Part shown: positions 10,851 through 20,371 of the stretch, in pieces
How positions within the stretch are numbered: position 1 is the first letter of the stretch
Layout of the letters: the number at the start of each line of letters is the position of its first letter
From: Flavobacteriales bacterium
GTDB lineage: Bacteria > Bacteroidota > Bacteroidia > NS11-12g > UBA955
Length of the DNA: 64,000 nt
Reading direction: 5' to 3'
NCBI GenBank assembly: GCA_947457565.1
Contig: CANGWH010000003.1
Span: 1-64,000 of the forward strand
Program-made: the position numbers and the translations under genes
The notes under the pieces: generated by a model
Seen by the model: the letters and a program-made list of their open reading frames with translations, nothing else
Told to the model about the DNA's origin: nothing
Databases searched by the model: none

Positions 10851-12899
10851 TTAAGGGATTATCACCTTAAAATTTGTGCGGCGATCCGATTGGATTATCT
10901 CTAAATTGAAAATTCCTGCATTTATATTTTTCACTGGGATTTTTAGGGTAGTACCCGTGTTTTCTGATTTGAGATCTTCAATTTTTGCGCTATATACAAT
11001 TTTTCCATTCATTGACATCAAATTCACCTTTTCGATCGTTGCATCAATAATTCCATGGATGAAAATACAATCAGTTACTGGGTTAGGGTATACCGAAAGT
11101 GTTGTAATGGATAATTCTTCCTGATTATTTGTATGCGCTACATCGGCAAATGCAGCCAAACTTAGATTTTCATAAGTACCGGAACCTGTTTCAGTTATTG
11201 ACATAGCTCTTACAGCGTAGGAGTAATTCCCCGATGACCAATTGCAATTATCTCGGAAAAATGTATCAGTAGTAAATGAGGGTGTATTAGGACAACGGAT
11301 TTCAGAAGCTAAGGTGAATTTACCGGTAGCTTTATCAAAAAGATAAATATAGTAACCATCAACCTTGCCGTATGCTTTATTCCAAGTTAATTTAACGCTT
11401 CCATTTTCAGATGTAGCATTTACATTGGTAACCGGCGCTACAGGAATCATGGTTAAGGTTGGGTCCCCCAATAAAGCAATATGCACGCCTCTACCTGAAC
11501 CATTAAAAGAACCATCAAAATACCCTTGGAAATTATTTTGAGTAAGTCTTGCACCATACCCAATGTTATAGCCAATAGCCATATGATGCAGATACCATTT
11601 TGGAATCCCCCCCCAAGCACATGCTAATGATCCAGCAGCCAAAGAGGATCGCATTAAGTTGTTCTTGGAGTCCCAATCGCCAAAGAAACTACCTGCTAAT
11701 AAGGTAAAAATGTTGCTAAAAGAACTTTTGTTGTTTAGGAAATCATTGGAACTACCAATTCCGGAACAACTAGTGTAACTGCCAGCACCACATCCATAAC
11801 TCCACAAATAATTCCCCTGAGTTTGTGCGGTGAAATAATCTCGCGAATCAAATACACTGTCAATGCCTACAAAGGTTGGAAGATTCTGATAACCCGTTGA
11901 AGCAAGATTCAAACTAGTAAAATTATTATCGATGAGTGCTCTTTTTACAAAAGGAACTTTAGCCATTCTCCAATTATGTACACGATTTAAATATTCTCGT
12001 GTAAGTTGAGTGTCATTACCTCCAAACAAGGGCATGTTATAGAAATCCACCCGACCAATTTCCAATTCAATGTTTTCATAGGTGCTGGATTGGTCAAATT
12101 TTCCGTCTTTAGGGATATTATGATTTCTTGAATCTGAACCAGTAGTGCAATTGACAGAACGATCGGTATATACACCTGCAAAGTCGCCATAAAATACGTC
12201 GGCTGGCCATGCACCTGTATGATTCCCCGAGCCTTCTACGTGTCCGTCTGGTGGGGGTCTATCTCCCGTTGAACTAAAAAAACCTGAATAAGGAACGGGT
12301 ACGTGTCCAAGAATATAGAGTGTTTTTGGACGTTCCACCTTGCTATCCATAAATTTCGAAATTCGATCTTTTACTGCCGAAGCTTGCTCGTTTCTGCCAG
12401 CAAACAATTCAAATGGCATCCAACCACTTGCTGTAAGGTCGTTCTTAAGTTGTTGTATTTCAGTTGATAGTGCATAACGATAGGCACTATCGATCAGTAG
12501 AATTATACCGCCTCTATTTACAGTGGGTTTCGTTTTATTGCCAGTTTGTATATAACCCAGTGCGGAAGTTTTACTATTTTCAACTTTAGCTACTAAGTAT
12601 TCCCGTTCCTCACCGATTTTTGTGGTTTTATCTACATAATAGTTATTACTTGGGTCAATCGTAGCAATTGCAGTGGACCAAGTGCCTAGGGTCATCGATG
12701 GATCCCTTTTGTAAATCACGTAGTTGCCATTGAATGTCTCCTTTGGCCATTCTATTTGTATACTGCCATCTATATTCGCTTTGGCTTGAAGTTGTACTAC
12801 TTGTGTTTTTGCGACTTGGGCATGCACATTATCAGTAAAAACGATCGTGGACAAAATCCCGATTAAGACCAACAATACCTTAACAGTTGATTTTTTCAT
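10851..12899 (-). CDS. T9SS type A sorting domain protein with gingipain (C25)-like fold region and a Fn3-like domain
   Basis: Signal peptide; 'AWPADVFYGDFAGVYTDR', 'LEIGRVDFYNMPLFGGNDTQLTREYLNRVHNWR', 'HIALLGDPTLTMIP' resemble the C25 layout; C-terminal 'LSVYPNPVTDCIFIHGI...' type A CTD. Confidence 0.75.
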   Translation of the reverse strand: MKKSTVKVLLVLIGILSTIVFTDNVHAQVAKTQVVQLQAKANIDGSIQIEWPKETFNGNYVIYKRDPSMTLGTWSTAIATIDPSNNYYVDKTTKIGEEREYLVAKVENSKTSALGYIQTGNKTKPTVNRGGIILLIDSAYRYALSTEIQQLKNDLTASGWMPFELFAGRNEQASAVKDRISKFMDSKVERPKTLYILGHVPVPYSGFFSSTGDRPPPDGHVEGSGNHTGAWPADVFYGDFAGVYTDRSVNCTTGSDSRNHNIPKDGKFDQSSTYENIELEIGRVDFYNMPLFGGNDTQLTREYLNRVHNWRMAKVPFVKRALIDNNFTSLNLASTGYQNLPTFVGIDSVFDSRDYFTAQTQGNYLWSYGCGAGSYTSCSGIGSSNDFLNNKSSFSNIFTLLAGSFFGDWDSKNNLMRSSLAAGSLACAWGGIPKWYLHHMAIGYNIGYGARLTQNNFQGYFDGSFNGSGRGVHIALLGDPTLTMIPVAPVTNVNATSENGSVKLTWNKAYGKVDGYYIYLFDKATGKFTLASEIRCPNTPSFTTDTFFRDNCNWSSGNYSYAVRAMSITETGSGTYENLSLAAFADVAHTNNQEELSITTLSVYPNPVTDCIFIHGIIDATIEKVNLMSMNGKIVYSAKIEDLKSENTGTTLKIPVKNINAGIFNLEIIQSDRRTNFKVIIP

Positions 12900-12991
12900 T
12901 ACTTTAGATTATTGCGAATTTAGAGAATCAATGGGTTAATTCCATTTTTACAATGCCTTGATTTCACGGATAACAATTATTTTTTTTAAAA

Positions 12992-13026
12992 ATCACGGGA
13001 ATTATAATGATAATTATGGTCGTGAT
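12992..13026. promoter_or_regulatory. Nested inverted repeat upstream of the OmpA-like gene (possible operator)
   Basis: ATCACG-gg-AATTAT-aatg-ATAATT-atggt-CGTGAT: outer 6-bp and inner 6-bp arms share a centre region; a TATTTTCG box (13040-13047) lies just downstream. Confidence 0.4.
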
Positions 13027-13058
13027 AAAGTAAAAAGCTTATTTTCGCAAACAAAAAA

Positions 13059-14255
13059 ATGAAACATTTTAGGATAATTTTCATGTGCTTAGTAGCGGTT
13101 ATGTCAACATTCGCGAATGCACAAACCAAACCTAAGACTAAACCAGCTCCTCCAAAGCCCAAGGAAATTTCTCCTGCGGTACAGATTTATTTTGAAACCG
13201 GTAAGTCAGTAATTAAAGGGATTGAAGTTCAGAAATTGAATTCTTTGCTCGATACCTTGTCAATAAAAGACGATTTTAGATTAGTGTTAACGGGCCATAC
13301 GGATAGTACCGGCGATGATGAAGCTAATCTTCGTTTGTCAAAAGGTAGGGTGGATAATGTATTCAGCTTTTTACAAGAAAATGGTATTGATACATCGTTT
13401 ATGGCGAAAGCTTATTTTGGTAGGTCCAAACCAAGAGAAGGGGAGACTAGTGCCGAGAAAAAAGCAAGAAATCGACGTGTAGAGATTACAATTTATGAAA
13501 AACCAAAGCCAAAAGAGAAGCCGAAGCCCGTGGTAGTGGCTAAAGATACTTGCAATAGAGACACTACAGTATTAGTGGGTAATGGATTATACCTAACTAT
13601 CGGAATATGCGAATTGAAGAAAATTTGTCCTCGCGGAGCCGATAAATGTATCCGCATCAAGAAATTTAGCAGCATGGAAGAGATTATTGGAAGTGGAGCT
13701 CCTTTGAGCACTGCTAAAGGGGAAGGTTTTAATTGGGCGGGAATTTATGACATTAGAATGCCGGGCGATACATGCGCTAAAATTCCAATGTCTTTATCCA
13801 TTAACGTGGACGCCGCTACTTACAAAAAAGCTAAATTAATGGTTTACACCAAAGATGGGGAGAATGCCTTGAAACCAGATAAAACTAAGAAATTATCGGT
13901 AAATAAGGGTAAAGAAAAGATTAAGTTATCGTTCCCAGCCACTTGTAATGGTACTGTATATGTTTGTGGTACCACAGGAAAAACTAAGAAAACTGAAATT
14001 ATCGATAAGACAAAAAATGCAGAAGAGGTATATGTAACATCGGCATCAACAATGGCAATCATCCCAGGGAAAAAGATAAAGAATGGAAAATGGGAAGTTA
14101 GTTATGCGAAAATTGAAGATCCTATGTTAACAATTAAGTTAAAAGATGGAGAAACACTGGTTTCGGATATAGATATGAATGTTGTTCGTAAAATGAAAAA
14201 GCCAGGGGAGTTAAGAAAAAAATACAAGGTTAAAACAAAGCATATTCGCGGATAG
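13059..14255 (+). CDS. OmpA-family peptidoglycan-associated domain protein with unknown C-terminal region
   Basis: 'IYFETGKSVIKGIEVQKLNSLLDTLSIKDDFRLVLTGHTDSTGDDEANLRLSKGRVDNVFSFLQENGID...RNRRVEI' OmpA_C signature near the N-terminus, Pro/Lys linker, then ~240 aa unassigned. Confidence 0.82.
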   Translation: MKHFRIIFMCLVAVMSTFANAQTKPKTKPAPPKPKEISPAVQIYFETGKSVIKGIEVQKLNSLLDTLSIKDDFRLVLTGHTDSTGDDEANLRLSKGRVDNVFSFLQENGIDTSFMAKAYFGRSKPREGETSAEKKARNRRVEITIYEKPKPKEKPKPVVVAKDTCNRDTTVLVGNGLYLTIGICELKKICPRGADKCIRIKKFSSMEEIIGSGAPLSTAKGEGFNWAGIYDIRMPGDTCAKIPMSLSINVDAATYKKAKLMVYTKDGENALKPDKTKKLSVNKGKEKIKLSFPATCNGTVYVCGTTGKTKKTEIIDKTKNAEEVYVTSASTMAIIPGKKIKNGKWEVSYAKIEDPMLTIKLKDGETLVSDIDMNVVRKMKKPGELRKKYKVKTKHIRG

Positions 14256-14284
14256 TTAATTAGGTAAAGCCTTTAAATATTGTT

Positions 14285-14818
14285 ATGCAACCACTAACAA
14301 GTAGATCCAAACAAGTAGTAGATAAAAATATGTCGTTTGCAGAAAGAATTTATCTGCCAGCGATTTTAGGAGGGATGTGGATTACTTTAAAGCATTTCTT
14401 CAGTAAAAAAAACACTGTTGCTTATCCAGAGGTGGAAAGGCCTAGGGCAGAGGTTTACAGAGGTCAACACGTTCTTAAACGAGACGATCAAGGAAGAGAG
14501 CGTTGTACGGCTTGCGGATTGTGTGCGGTTGCATGCCCAGCGGAGGCTATTACTATGGTAGCGGCTGAACGGGAAAAAGGAGAAGAGCACCTGTATCGAG
14601 AAGAAAAATATGCAGCAACCTACGAGATCAACATGTTGCGTTGTATTTTTTGCGGTTTGTGTGAAGAAGCTTGCCCCAAAGAGGCAATATTTTTAACAGA
14701 TAGAATTGTTGACTCCGAATTTGGACGAAAGGATTTTATTTATGGGAAAGAAAAGCTTGTTGAAAAAGTTGACGAGCGTGTGGATGTTTCTAAAAGACAA
14801 GTTTGGACTTATCAATAA
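14285..14818 (+). CDS. nuoI: NADH-quinone oxidoreductase subunit I
   Basis: Two 4Fe-4S motifs 'CTACGLCAVACPAEAI' and 'CIFCGLCEEACPKEAI'; in the nuo cluster. Confidence 0.96.
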   Translation: MQPLTSRSKQVVDKNMSFAERIYLPAILGGMWITLKHFFSKKNTVAYPEVERPRAEVYRGQHVLKRDDQGRERCTACGLCAVACPAEAITMVAAEREKGEEHLYREEKYAATYEINMLRCIFCGLCEEACPKEAIFLTDRIVDSEFGRKDFIYGKEKLVEKVDERVDVSKRQVWTYQ

Positions 14819-14820
14819 GT

Positions 14821-15342
14821 ATGTTTAATAATCTTCCAATACCATTTTTGGTATTATCGTTTTTTACGATTTTATCGGCTTTGTACGTTGTAACTAGTAA
14901 AAATCCAATTCATAGCGTTTTAGCGTTGATATTGACTTTTTTTAGTATCTCAGCTCATTATGTTTTGCTAAACGCTCAGTTTTTGGCAATAGTAAATTTA
15001 ATTGTTTACGCTGGGGCAATTATGGTTTTGTTCTTGTTTGTATTGATGTTGCTTAATTTAAATAAGGATGCAGAACCAATTAAGTCAAATTTATGGGGCA
15101 TTGCAGCTGCTATCTCTGCCGGTTTATTACTTTTAGTGATTACTGCAGCCTTTCAAAAAGCTGGAGAAAATGTTGTTAAACATCCCGTTGAAGGAATTGG
15201 TTTAGTAAAAGCTTTAGGTCAAACATTATTCACTCGTTTTTTAGTTCCATTTGAGCTATCGGGTGCATTGTTTTTAGCAGCAATGGTGGGTTCTGTATTA
15301 TTGGGAAAAAGAGATAAAGTAAATAAAGACTTATTGGCATGA
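14821..15342 (+). CDS. nuoJ: NADH-quinone oxidoreductase subunit J
   Basis: 'KNPIHSVLALILTFFSISAHYVLLNAQFLAIVNLIVYAGAIMVLFLFVLMLLNL'; ATG at 14821 preferred to the ORF-track TTG at 14803. Confidence 0.96.
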   Translation: MFNNLPIPFLVLSFFTILSALYVVTSKNPIHSVLALILTFFSISAHYVLLNAQFLAIVNLIVYAGAIMVLFLFVLMLLNLNKDAEPIKSNLWGIAAAISAGLLLLVITAAFQKAGENVVKHPVEGIGLVKALGQTLFTRFLVPFELSGALFLAAMVGSVLLGKRDKVNKDLLA

Positions 15343-15653
15343 TCTTTCAAAATTTAGATATTAGTCATTATATATACCTAAGTACGGTATTGTTTTCAAT
15401 TGGATTATTTGGTGTTTTATTTAGACGAAATGCTATTGTTCTATTGATGTGTATCGAATTAATGTTGAATGCTGTTAATCTATTATTTACGGCATTATCC
15501 ACTTATATGGGGGACGCAGATGGTCAAATATTTGTGTTTTTTATTATGGTGGTTGCCGCAGCTGAAGCAGCTGTTGGGCTAGCGATTTTAGTTATGGTTT
15601 ATCGAAATACTCGAAAGACCGATGTGAGTTTCTTGGATCAATTGAAAGGTTAA
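15339..15653 (+). CDS. nuoK: NADH-quinone oxidoreductase subunit K
   Basis: 'LLMCIELMLNAVNLLFTALSTYMGDADGQIFVFFIMVVAAAEAAVGLAILVMVYRN'; ATGA overlap with nuoJ. Confidence 0.97.
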   Translation: MIFQNLDISHYIYLSTVLFSIGLFGVLFRRNAIVLLMCIELMLNAVNLLFTALSTYMGDADGQIFVFFIMVVAAAEAAVGLAILVMVYRNTRKTDVSFLDQLKG

Positions 15654-15654
15654 G

Positions 15655-17535
15655 ATGAGCATTATTATATTGTTGCCATTGCTTGGTTTCCTAGTAAGTG
15701 GTATCGTAGGCAAATATTTACCGAAACAGGTAGTAGGATTAATCTCAACTGCAGCAGTTGTTCTTTCTTTTGCTTTCGCACTTCATATGTTCTTGGAGAA
15801 ATCTATCTTGGGAGAAGCTGTTTCACAGAAATGGTTTACTTTTTTACAAGTTGGGGGTTTGCAAATTGATGTAGCTTTTACCTTCGACCGATTAAGCGGT
15901 TGGATGACATTGATAATAACTGGTATAGGTTCATTGATTCATTTGTACTCTATGGGCTATATGAAAGAGGACGAAGGGTATTATAAGTTCTTTGCTTATT
16001 TGAATCTTTTCGTATTCAATATGCTTTTATTGGTATTGGGTTCAAACTTTATCATGCTGTTTTTTGGTTGGGAAGGTGTTGGATTATGTTCTTACCTGTT
16101 GATTGGATTTTGGTATAAAAATCTTAATTACGGAAAGGCAGCTCGTAAAGCTTTTGTAATGAATAGGATAGGTGATTTAGGTCTTTTGTTAGGTTTATTT
16201 TTAATTTTCAAAGAATTTAAATCGTTTGATTATACCATTGTCTTCGATCAAATTGCAGCCGGAAATACCCCCGCGCATGTACTAACCGCAATTGCGTTGT
16301 TGTTATTTGTGGGTGCTATGGGTAAAAGTGCACAAATTCCATTGTACACTTGGTTGCCCGATGCAATGGCAGGTCCTACTCCTGTATCTGCGTTGATTCA
16401 CGCAGCAACGATGGTGACTGCTGGTGTTTATTTAGTGGTACGATCACAAGCGCTGTATTTTCAAACAGCTTTAGCATCGGATGTAATCATGTGGGTGGGT
16501 TTAGCTACTTCATTGATGGCTGCTTTGATAGGATTAAAACAAAACGATATCAAAAAAGTACTTGCTTATTCTACTGTAAGTCAACTAGGATTAATGTTCG
16601 TAGCCTTAGGTTGTGGTGCTTATACTGCCGCTATGTTTCATTTAACAACACATGCATTTTTTAAAGCATTATTGTTTTTAGGTTCAGGAAGTGTAATACA
16701 TGGAATGCATCACGAACAAGATATTCGGAAAATGGGAGGATTGAAGTCGAAAATGCCAATTACATACTTTACATTCTTGATTGGAACATTGGCAATAACA
16801 GGTTTTCCATTCCTTAGCGGCTTCTTTTCTAAAGACGAAATTCTATTACATGCATTTTCACACAGTCCATTAGTATGGGGTCTTTCGTTAATATCAGCCT
16901 CGATAACGGGTTTCTACATGTTTAGAATGTTCTTTGTTACCTTTCACGGCAAGTATAGAAACACTCATTATCCATTGGAGAAAGTACACGAAAGTCCTAT
17001 TACCATGACCCTGCCTTTATTGATTTTGGCAGTTTTATCTGTGTTGGGTGGATTACTAAATCTACCGCATTATTTTGGACATAATGTAGCCGGAGCTTTC
17101 AGTAGTTACCTAGCTCCCATGTATAAGTTTGCAGAGCATAGTCCAGAAGTTTCGGCATCTACTGAATGGTTGTTACTTGCAGCAGCTGTAAGTGTATTTA
17201 TTATTGCTTTTGTGGCAATGAGAATGAAATATATTTCTAAAAATAGTGTTCCTGAAGAAGATGATAGTATGAGTGGATTGGGTAAAGTGTTGGCCAATAA
17301 ATTCTATGTTGATGAAATTTATGATGCAGGGGTAGTTGCGCCTATAGAAATAGCAGGTACTGTTACCGATGGATTAGTAGATGATATTGCAATAAAAGGT
17401 ATTACAGATTCCATTGGAAAATCTCCGAATTGGATTTCCTCTTTACTATCTCGGGTTCAAAATGGAAACATTGAATATTACTTGATTTATATGGTTATTG
17501 CTGTTTCAATTTTATTGGCTATTAATTTATTCTAA
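15655..17535 (+). CDS. nuoL: NADH-quinone oxidoreductase subunit L
   Basis: Antiporter-like 'FFGWEGVGLCSYLLIGFWY', 'KSAQIPLYTWLPDAMAGPTPVSALIHAATMVTAGVYL'. Confidence 0.97.
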   Translation: MSIIILLPLLGFLVSGIVGKYLPKQVVGLISTAAVVLSFAFALHMFLEKSILGEAVSQKWFTFLQVGGLQIDVAFTFDRLSGWMTLIITGIGSLIHLYSMGYMKEDEGYYKFFAYLNLFVFNMLLLVLGSNFIMLFFGWEGVGLCSYLLIGFWYKNLNYGKAARKAFVMNRIGDLGLLLGLFLIFKEFKSFDYTIVFDQIAAGNTPAHVLTAIALLLFVGAMGKSAQIPLYTWLPDAMAGPTPVSALIHAATMVTAGVYLVVRSQALYFQTALASDVIMWVGLATSLMAALIGLKQNDIKKVLAYSTVSQLGLMFVALGCGAYTAAMFHLTTHAFFKALLFLGSGSVIHGMHHEQDIRKMGGLKSKMPITYFTFLIGTLAITGFPFLSGFFSKDEILLHAFSHSPLVWGLSLISASITGFYMFRMFFVTFHGKYRNTHYPLEKVHESPITMTLPLLILAVLSVLGGLLNLPHYFGHNVAGAFSSYLAPMYKFAEHSPEVSASTEWLLLAAAVSVFIIAFVAMRMKYISKNSVPEEDDSMSGLGKVLANKFYVDEIYDAGVVAPIEIAGTVTDGLVDDIAIKGITDSIGKSPNWISSLLSRVQNGNIEYYLIYMVIAVSILLAINLF

Positions 17536-17537
17536 TC

Positions 17538-18980
17538 GTGATACTTATATTTTTACCTGTATTAGCATCTATAATTTTTGCCTTATTTGGTAGAAAATTC
17601 AATCAGTGGATAGCATTCGTGTTTGCAGCAATTCCAATGATTTTTGCAGTTAATTTATTTTACAAAAGTGGACCGGGTTCATCATTTTTACTTAACACAT
17701 TGGCCGATTTACCATGGTTGTCTCAAAATTTCCGATTTACATTGGGATACGATGGACTGACAGGTATGTTGTTATTGCTAACTAATGGTTTGTTGCCGTT
17801 AATTGTGTTAACTGGAATTAAAGATGACGAAAATAGAGTTAGGAATACTGCACTAGCGCTTGCAATGCAAGGTGCATTAAACGGTGTGTTTATGGCAAGA
17901 GACGGGTTGATGTTCTATATTTTTTGGGAATTAGCCCTTTTGCCGATTTATTTCATTACACTCTCTATGAAGCATGGAAATGCTTTTAAAATCACATTAA
18001 GGTTCTTCTTGTTTACTTTTATAGGAAGCTTAGCAATGCTAGCATCCTTGATGTATATCGTAATTTTCAAGACAAATTTCTCTTTTGCTTACTCCGATAT
18101 TTTAGCGGCTAATTATACATTAAATGAGTCAATATGGCTTGGAGGAGGTTTCCTAATGGCATTTGCCGTAAAAATTCCAATTATTCCATTCCATTCTTGG
18201 CAAGCCGATACTTACACTCATTCACCATCTGTTGGATCTATGTTATTATCCGCTATTATGTTGAAAATGGGATTATATGGTCTAATCCGTTGGTATTTAC
18301 CCGTTTTTCCTGAATCCATTGAATATTACAAGCCAATTGTATTGTCATTGTCAGTGGCCGGTGTTCTGTATGGAGCAATTATTGCACTAAGGCAGCAAGA
18401 TTTAAAACGTTTAATCGCCTTTTCTTCATTGTCTCACGTTGGTTTAATAGCAGCTGGAATTTTTACATTGTCAGCAACAGGGTTGGAAGGTGCTGTATTA
18501 CAAATGATAGTGCACGGTATTAATGTGTTTGGATTGTTTTTAGCAATTGAGATTATTGAAACACATACTGGAAGTAGAAATTTGGTGGATTTAGGAGGAT
18601 TGGCTAAAAATAATCGATGGTTCACAATTGCTTTTGTAGTAATGGCGTTGGGCGCTGCCGCGGTACCATTAACCAATGGTTTTCCTGGCGAGTTTTTGCT
18701 TTTAAAGAGTATTTTTGATGAGCGAGCTACACTTGCTGTAATCGCTGGAATTACAATAATATTAGGTGCTGCTTACATGCTTAGAATGTTACAATTTAGT
18801 TTATTTGGTGAAGGCGATGGTGTGATTAAATCACTGAATTTAGGACAATTGATTTCACTTGTTGTTGTTGTGTTTTTTGTGTTATTCTTAGGTTTATTCC
18901 CACAAGTAATTTTGGATAGTGTACAATTATCTATTAATTCAATAATTGAAATGATCAAAGCGAAAGGAGTATTGTCATGA
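17538..18980 (+). CDS. nuoM: NADH-quinone oxidoreductase subunit M
   Basis: 'FYIFWELALLPIYFIT', 'AVKIPIIPFHSWQADTYTHSPSVGSMLLSAIMLKMGLYGLIRW'; GTG start. Confidence 0.96.
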   Translation: MILIFLPVLASIIFALFGRKFNQWIAFVFAAIPMIFAVNLFYKSGPGSSFLLNTLADLPWLSQNFRFTLGYDGLTGMLLLLTNGLLPLIVLTGIKDDENRVRNTALALAMQGALNGVFMARDGLMFYIFWELALLPIYFITLSMKHGNAFKITLRFFLFTFIGSLAMLASLMYIVIFKTNFSFAYSDILAANYTLNESIWLGGGFLMAFAVKIPIIPFHSWQADTYTHSPSVGSMLLSAIMLKMGLYGLIRWYLPVFPESIEYYKPIVLSLSVAGVLYGAIIALRQQDLKRLIAFSSLSHVGLIAAGIFTLSATGLEGAVLQMIVHGINVFGLFLAIEIIETHTGSRNLVDLGGLAKNNRWFTIAFVVMALGAAAVPLTNGFPGEFLLLKSIFDERATLAVIAGITIILGAAYMLRMLQFSLFGEGDGVIKSLNLGQLISLVVVVFFVLFLGLFPQVILDSVQLSINSIIEMIKAKGVLS

Positions 18981-20371
18981 TTTCCATATACATATTGTTT
19001 ATAACAGCTGTTTTAGTATTGTTTTTAGGTTTAAATAAGTCGGAAACCAAATTCGGATATTTCACCTCATTGATTTTAATACTAACTACTATTCTATGTG
19101 TAGCAGGAGCGAAAGGTTGGATGAACTTCGATAAATTGTCTACGTGGGCCCCTCAAAATATGATGTTTTTTGGCCCATCGGAATATTTGTTTACAGCTCT
19201 AATTACTTTTATTGTTGCCATTGTATTATGGATATTCGCGGAAAACAAAGAAATAGGTACCGATAGAATAGGTTTGATTCTATTTGCCACCATAGGAGCC
19301 ATAATGATGATAGGGTATCAGCATATGGTTGTGTTGTTTTTAGGCCTTGAAACATTGTCTATTCCCTTGTTTGTGCTCGCTGGAAGTGATAGAGAACGAT
19401 TGTCATCTAACGAGGCTGCAATAAAGTACTTCCTAATGGGAGCATTTTCTACAGCTATCTTTTTATTGGGTATAGCATTTCTGTATGGAGGAACTGGAAC
19501 AATGGAATTACAAGCCATTGGCTTAAAACCTAGTTTTATGCATGCCCTTGAAGGTATGGCAACTCCGGTTATGATACGTATTGGTTTGGTCCTAGTGTCT
19601 ATCGGATTATTATTTAAAATTTCAGCGGCACCTTTTCATTTCTGGTCACCCGATGTGTATGAAGGAAGTCCAAATAGAATAATGGCCTTTATGTCAACCG
19701 TTGTAAAATCTGCAGCATTTGTAGCATTTTCTAAGTTGATGCTTGCGTTTAGTGGTGTTAAATCGGATTGGGATTATTGGATAGTGGCCATCGCTATCCT
19801 TACTATTTTATGGGGGAATATTGCCGCTTTAAAACAGAATTCTGTTAAAAGAACCTTAGCTTACAGTTCAATTGCTCACGCTGGTTATTTGTTAATGTAT
19901 GTTTTAATAGCTACAGAGGCGTCTGATTTTATTTTATTTGTCTATTTGTTATCCTATGCATTAAGTTCAATCGCACTGTTGGCAATGGCACATCAGCTTC
20001 AATTAGATACGGAAGAGAATTTAAATTTCGATGTTTTTAAAGGATTATCCAAGAAACAACCGGCAATGGCTCTATTATTGGCCATATTTGTATTCTCAAC
20101 GGCCGGTATTCCGGTGACGGCTGGGTTTGCCGCCAAATTTTATCTTTTCTCAAGTACTTTTGCATCCTATCCGTTGTTGGTTTTTGTGGGTTTACTAGGA
20201 TCTGCTATTTCTATCGGGTACTACTTTAAGTTCATAAAGTCAGCATACTTAGAAACCGGAACTTCTGATAATCGTATTGTTGAAAATCGATGGGTATATT
20301 GGTTATTGGCGATGGTTTTAGTAGCTGTGGGAGTTTTTGGAGCAGTTGTACTTCAATTCGTAGGCGTTTAA
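18977..20371 (+). CDS. nuoN: NADH-quinone oxidoreductase subunit N
   Basis: 'FLGLETLSIPLFVLAG', 'KISAAPFHFWSPDVYEGSPNRIMAFMSTVVKSAAF'. Confidence 0.96.
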   Translation: MISIYILFITAVLVLFLGLNKSETKFGYFTSLILILTTILCVAGAKGWMNFDKLSTWAPQNMMFFGPSEYLFTALITFIVAIVLWIFAENKEIGTDRIGLILFATIGAIMMIGYQHMVVLFLGLETLSIPLFVLAGSDRERLSSNEAAIKYFLMGAFSTAIFLLGIAFLYGGTGTMELQAIGLKPSFMHALEGMATPVMIRIGLVLVSIGLLFKISAAPFHFWSPDVYEGSPNRIMAFMSTVVKSAAFVAFSKLMLAFSGVKSDWDYWIVAIAILTILWGNIAALKQNSVKRTLAYSSIAHAGYLLMYVLIATEASDFILFVYLLSYALSSIALLAMAHQLQLDTEENLNFDVFKGLSKKQPAMALLLAIFVFSTAGIPVTAGFAAKFYLFSSTFASYPLLVFVGLLGSAISIGYYFKFIKSAYLETGTSDNRIVENRWVYWLLAMVLVAVGVFGAVVLQFVGV

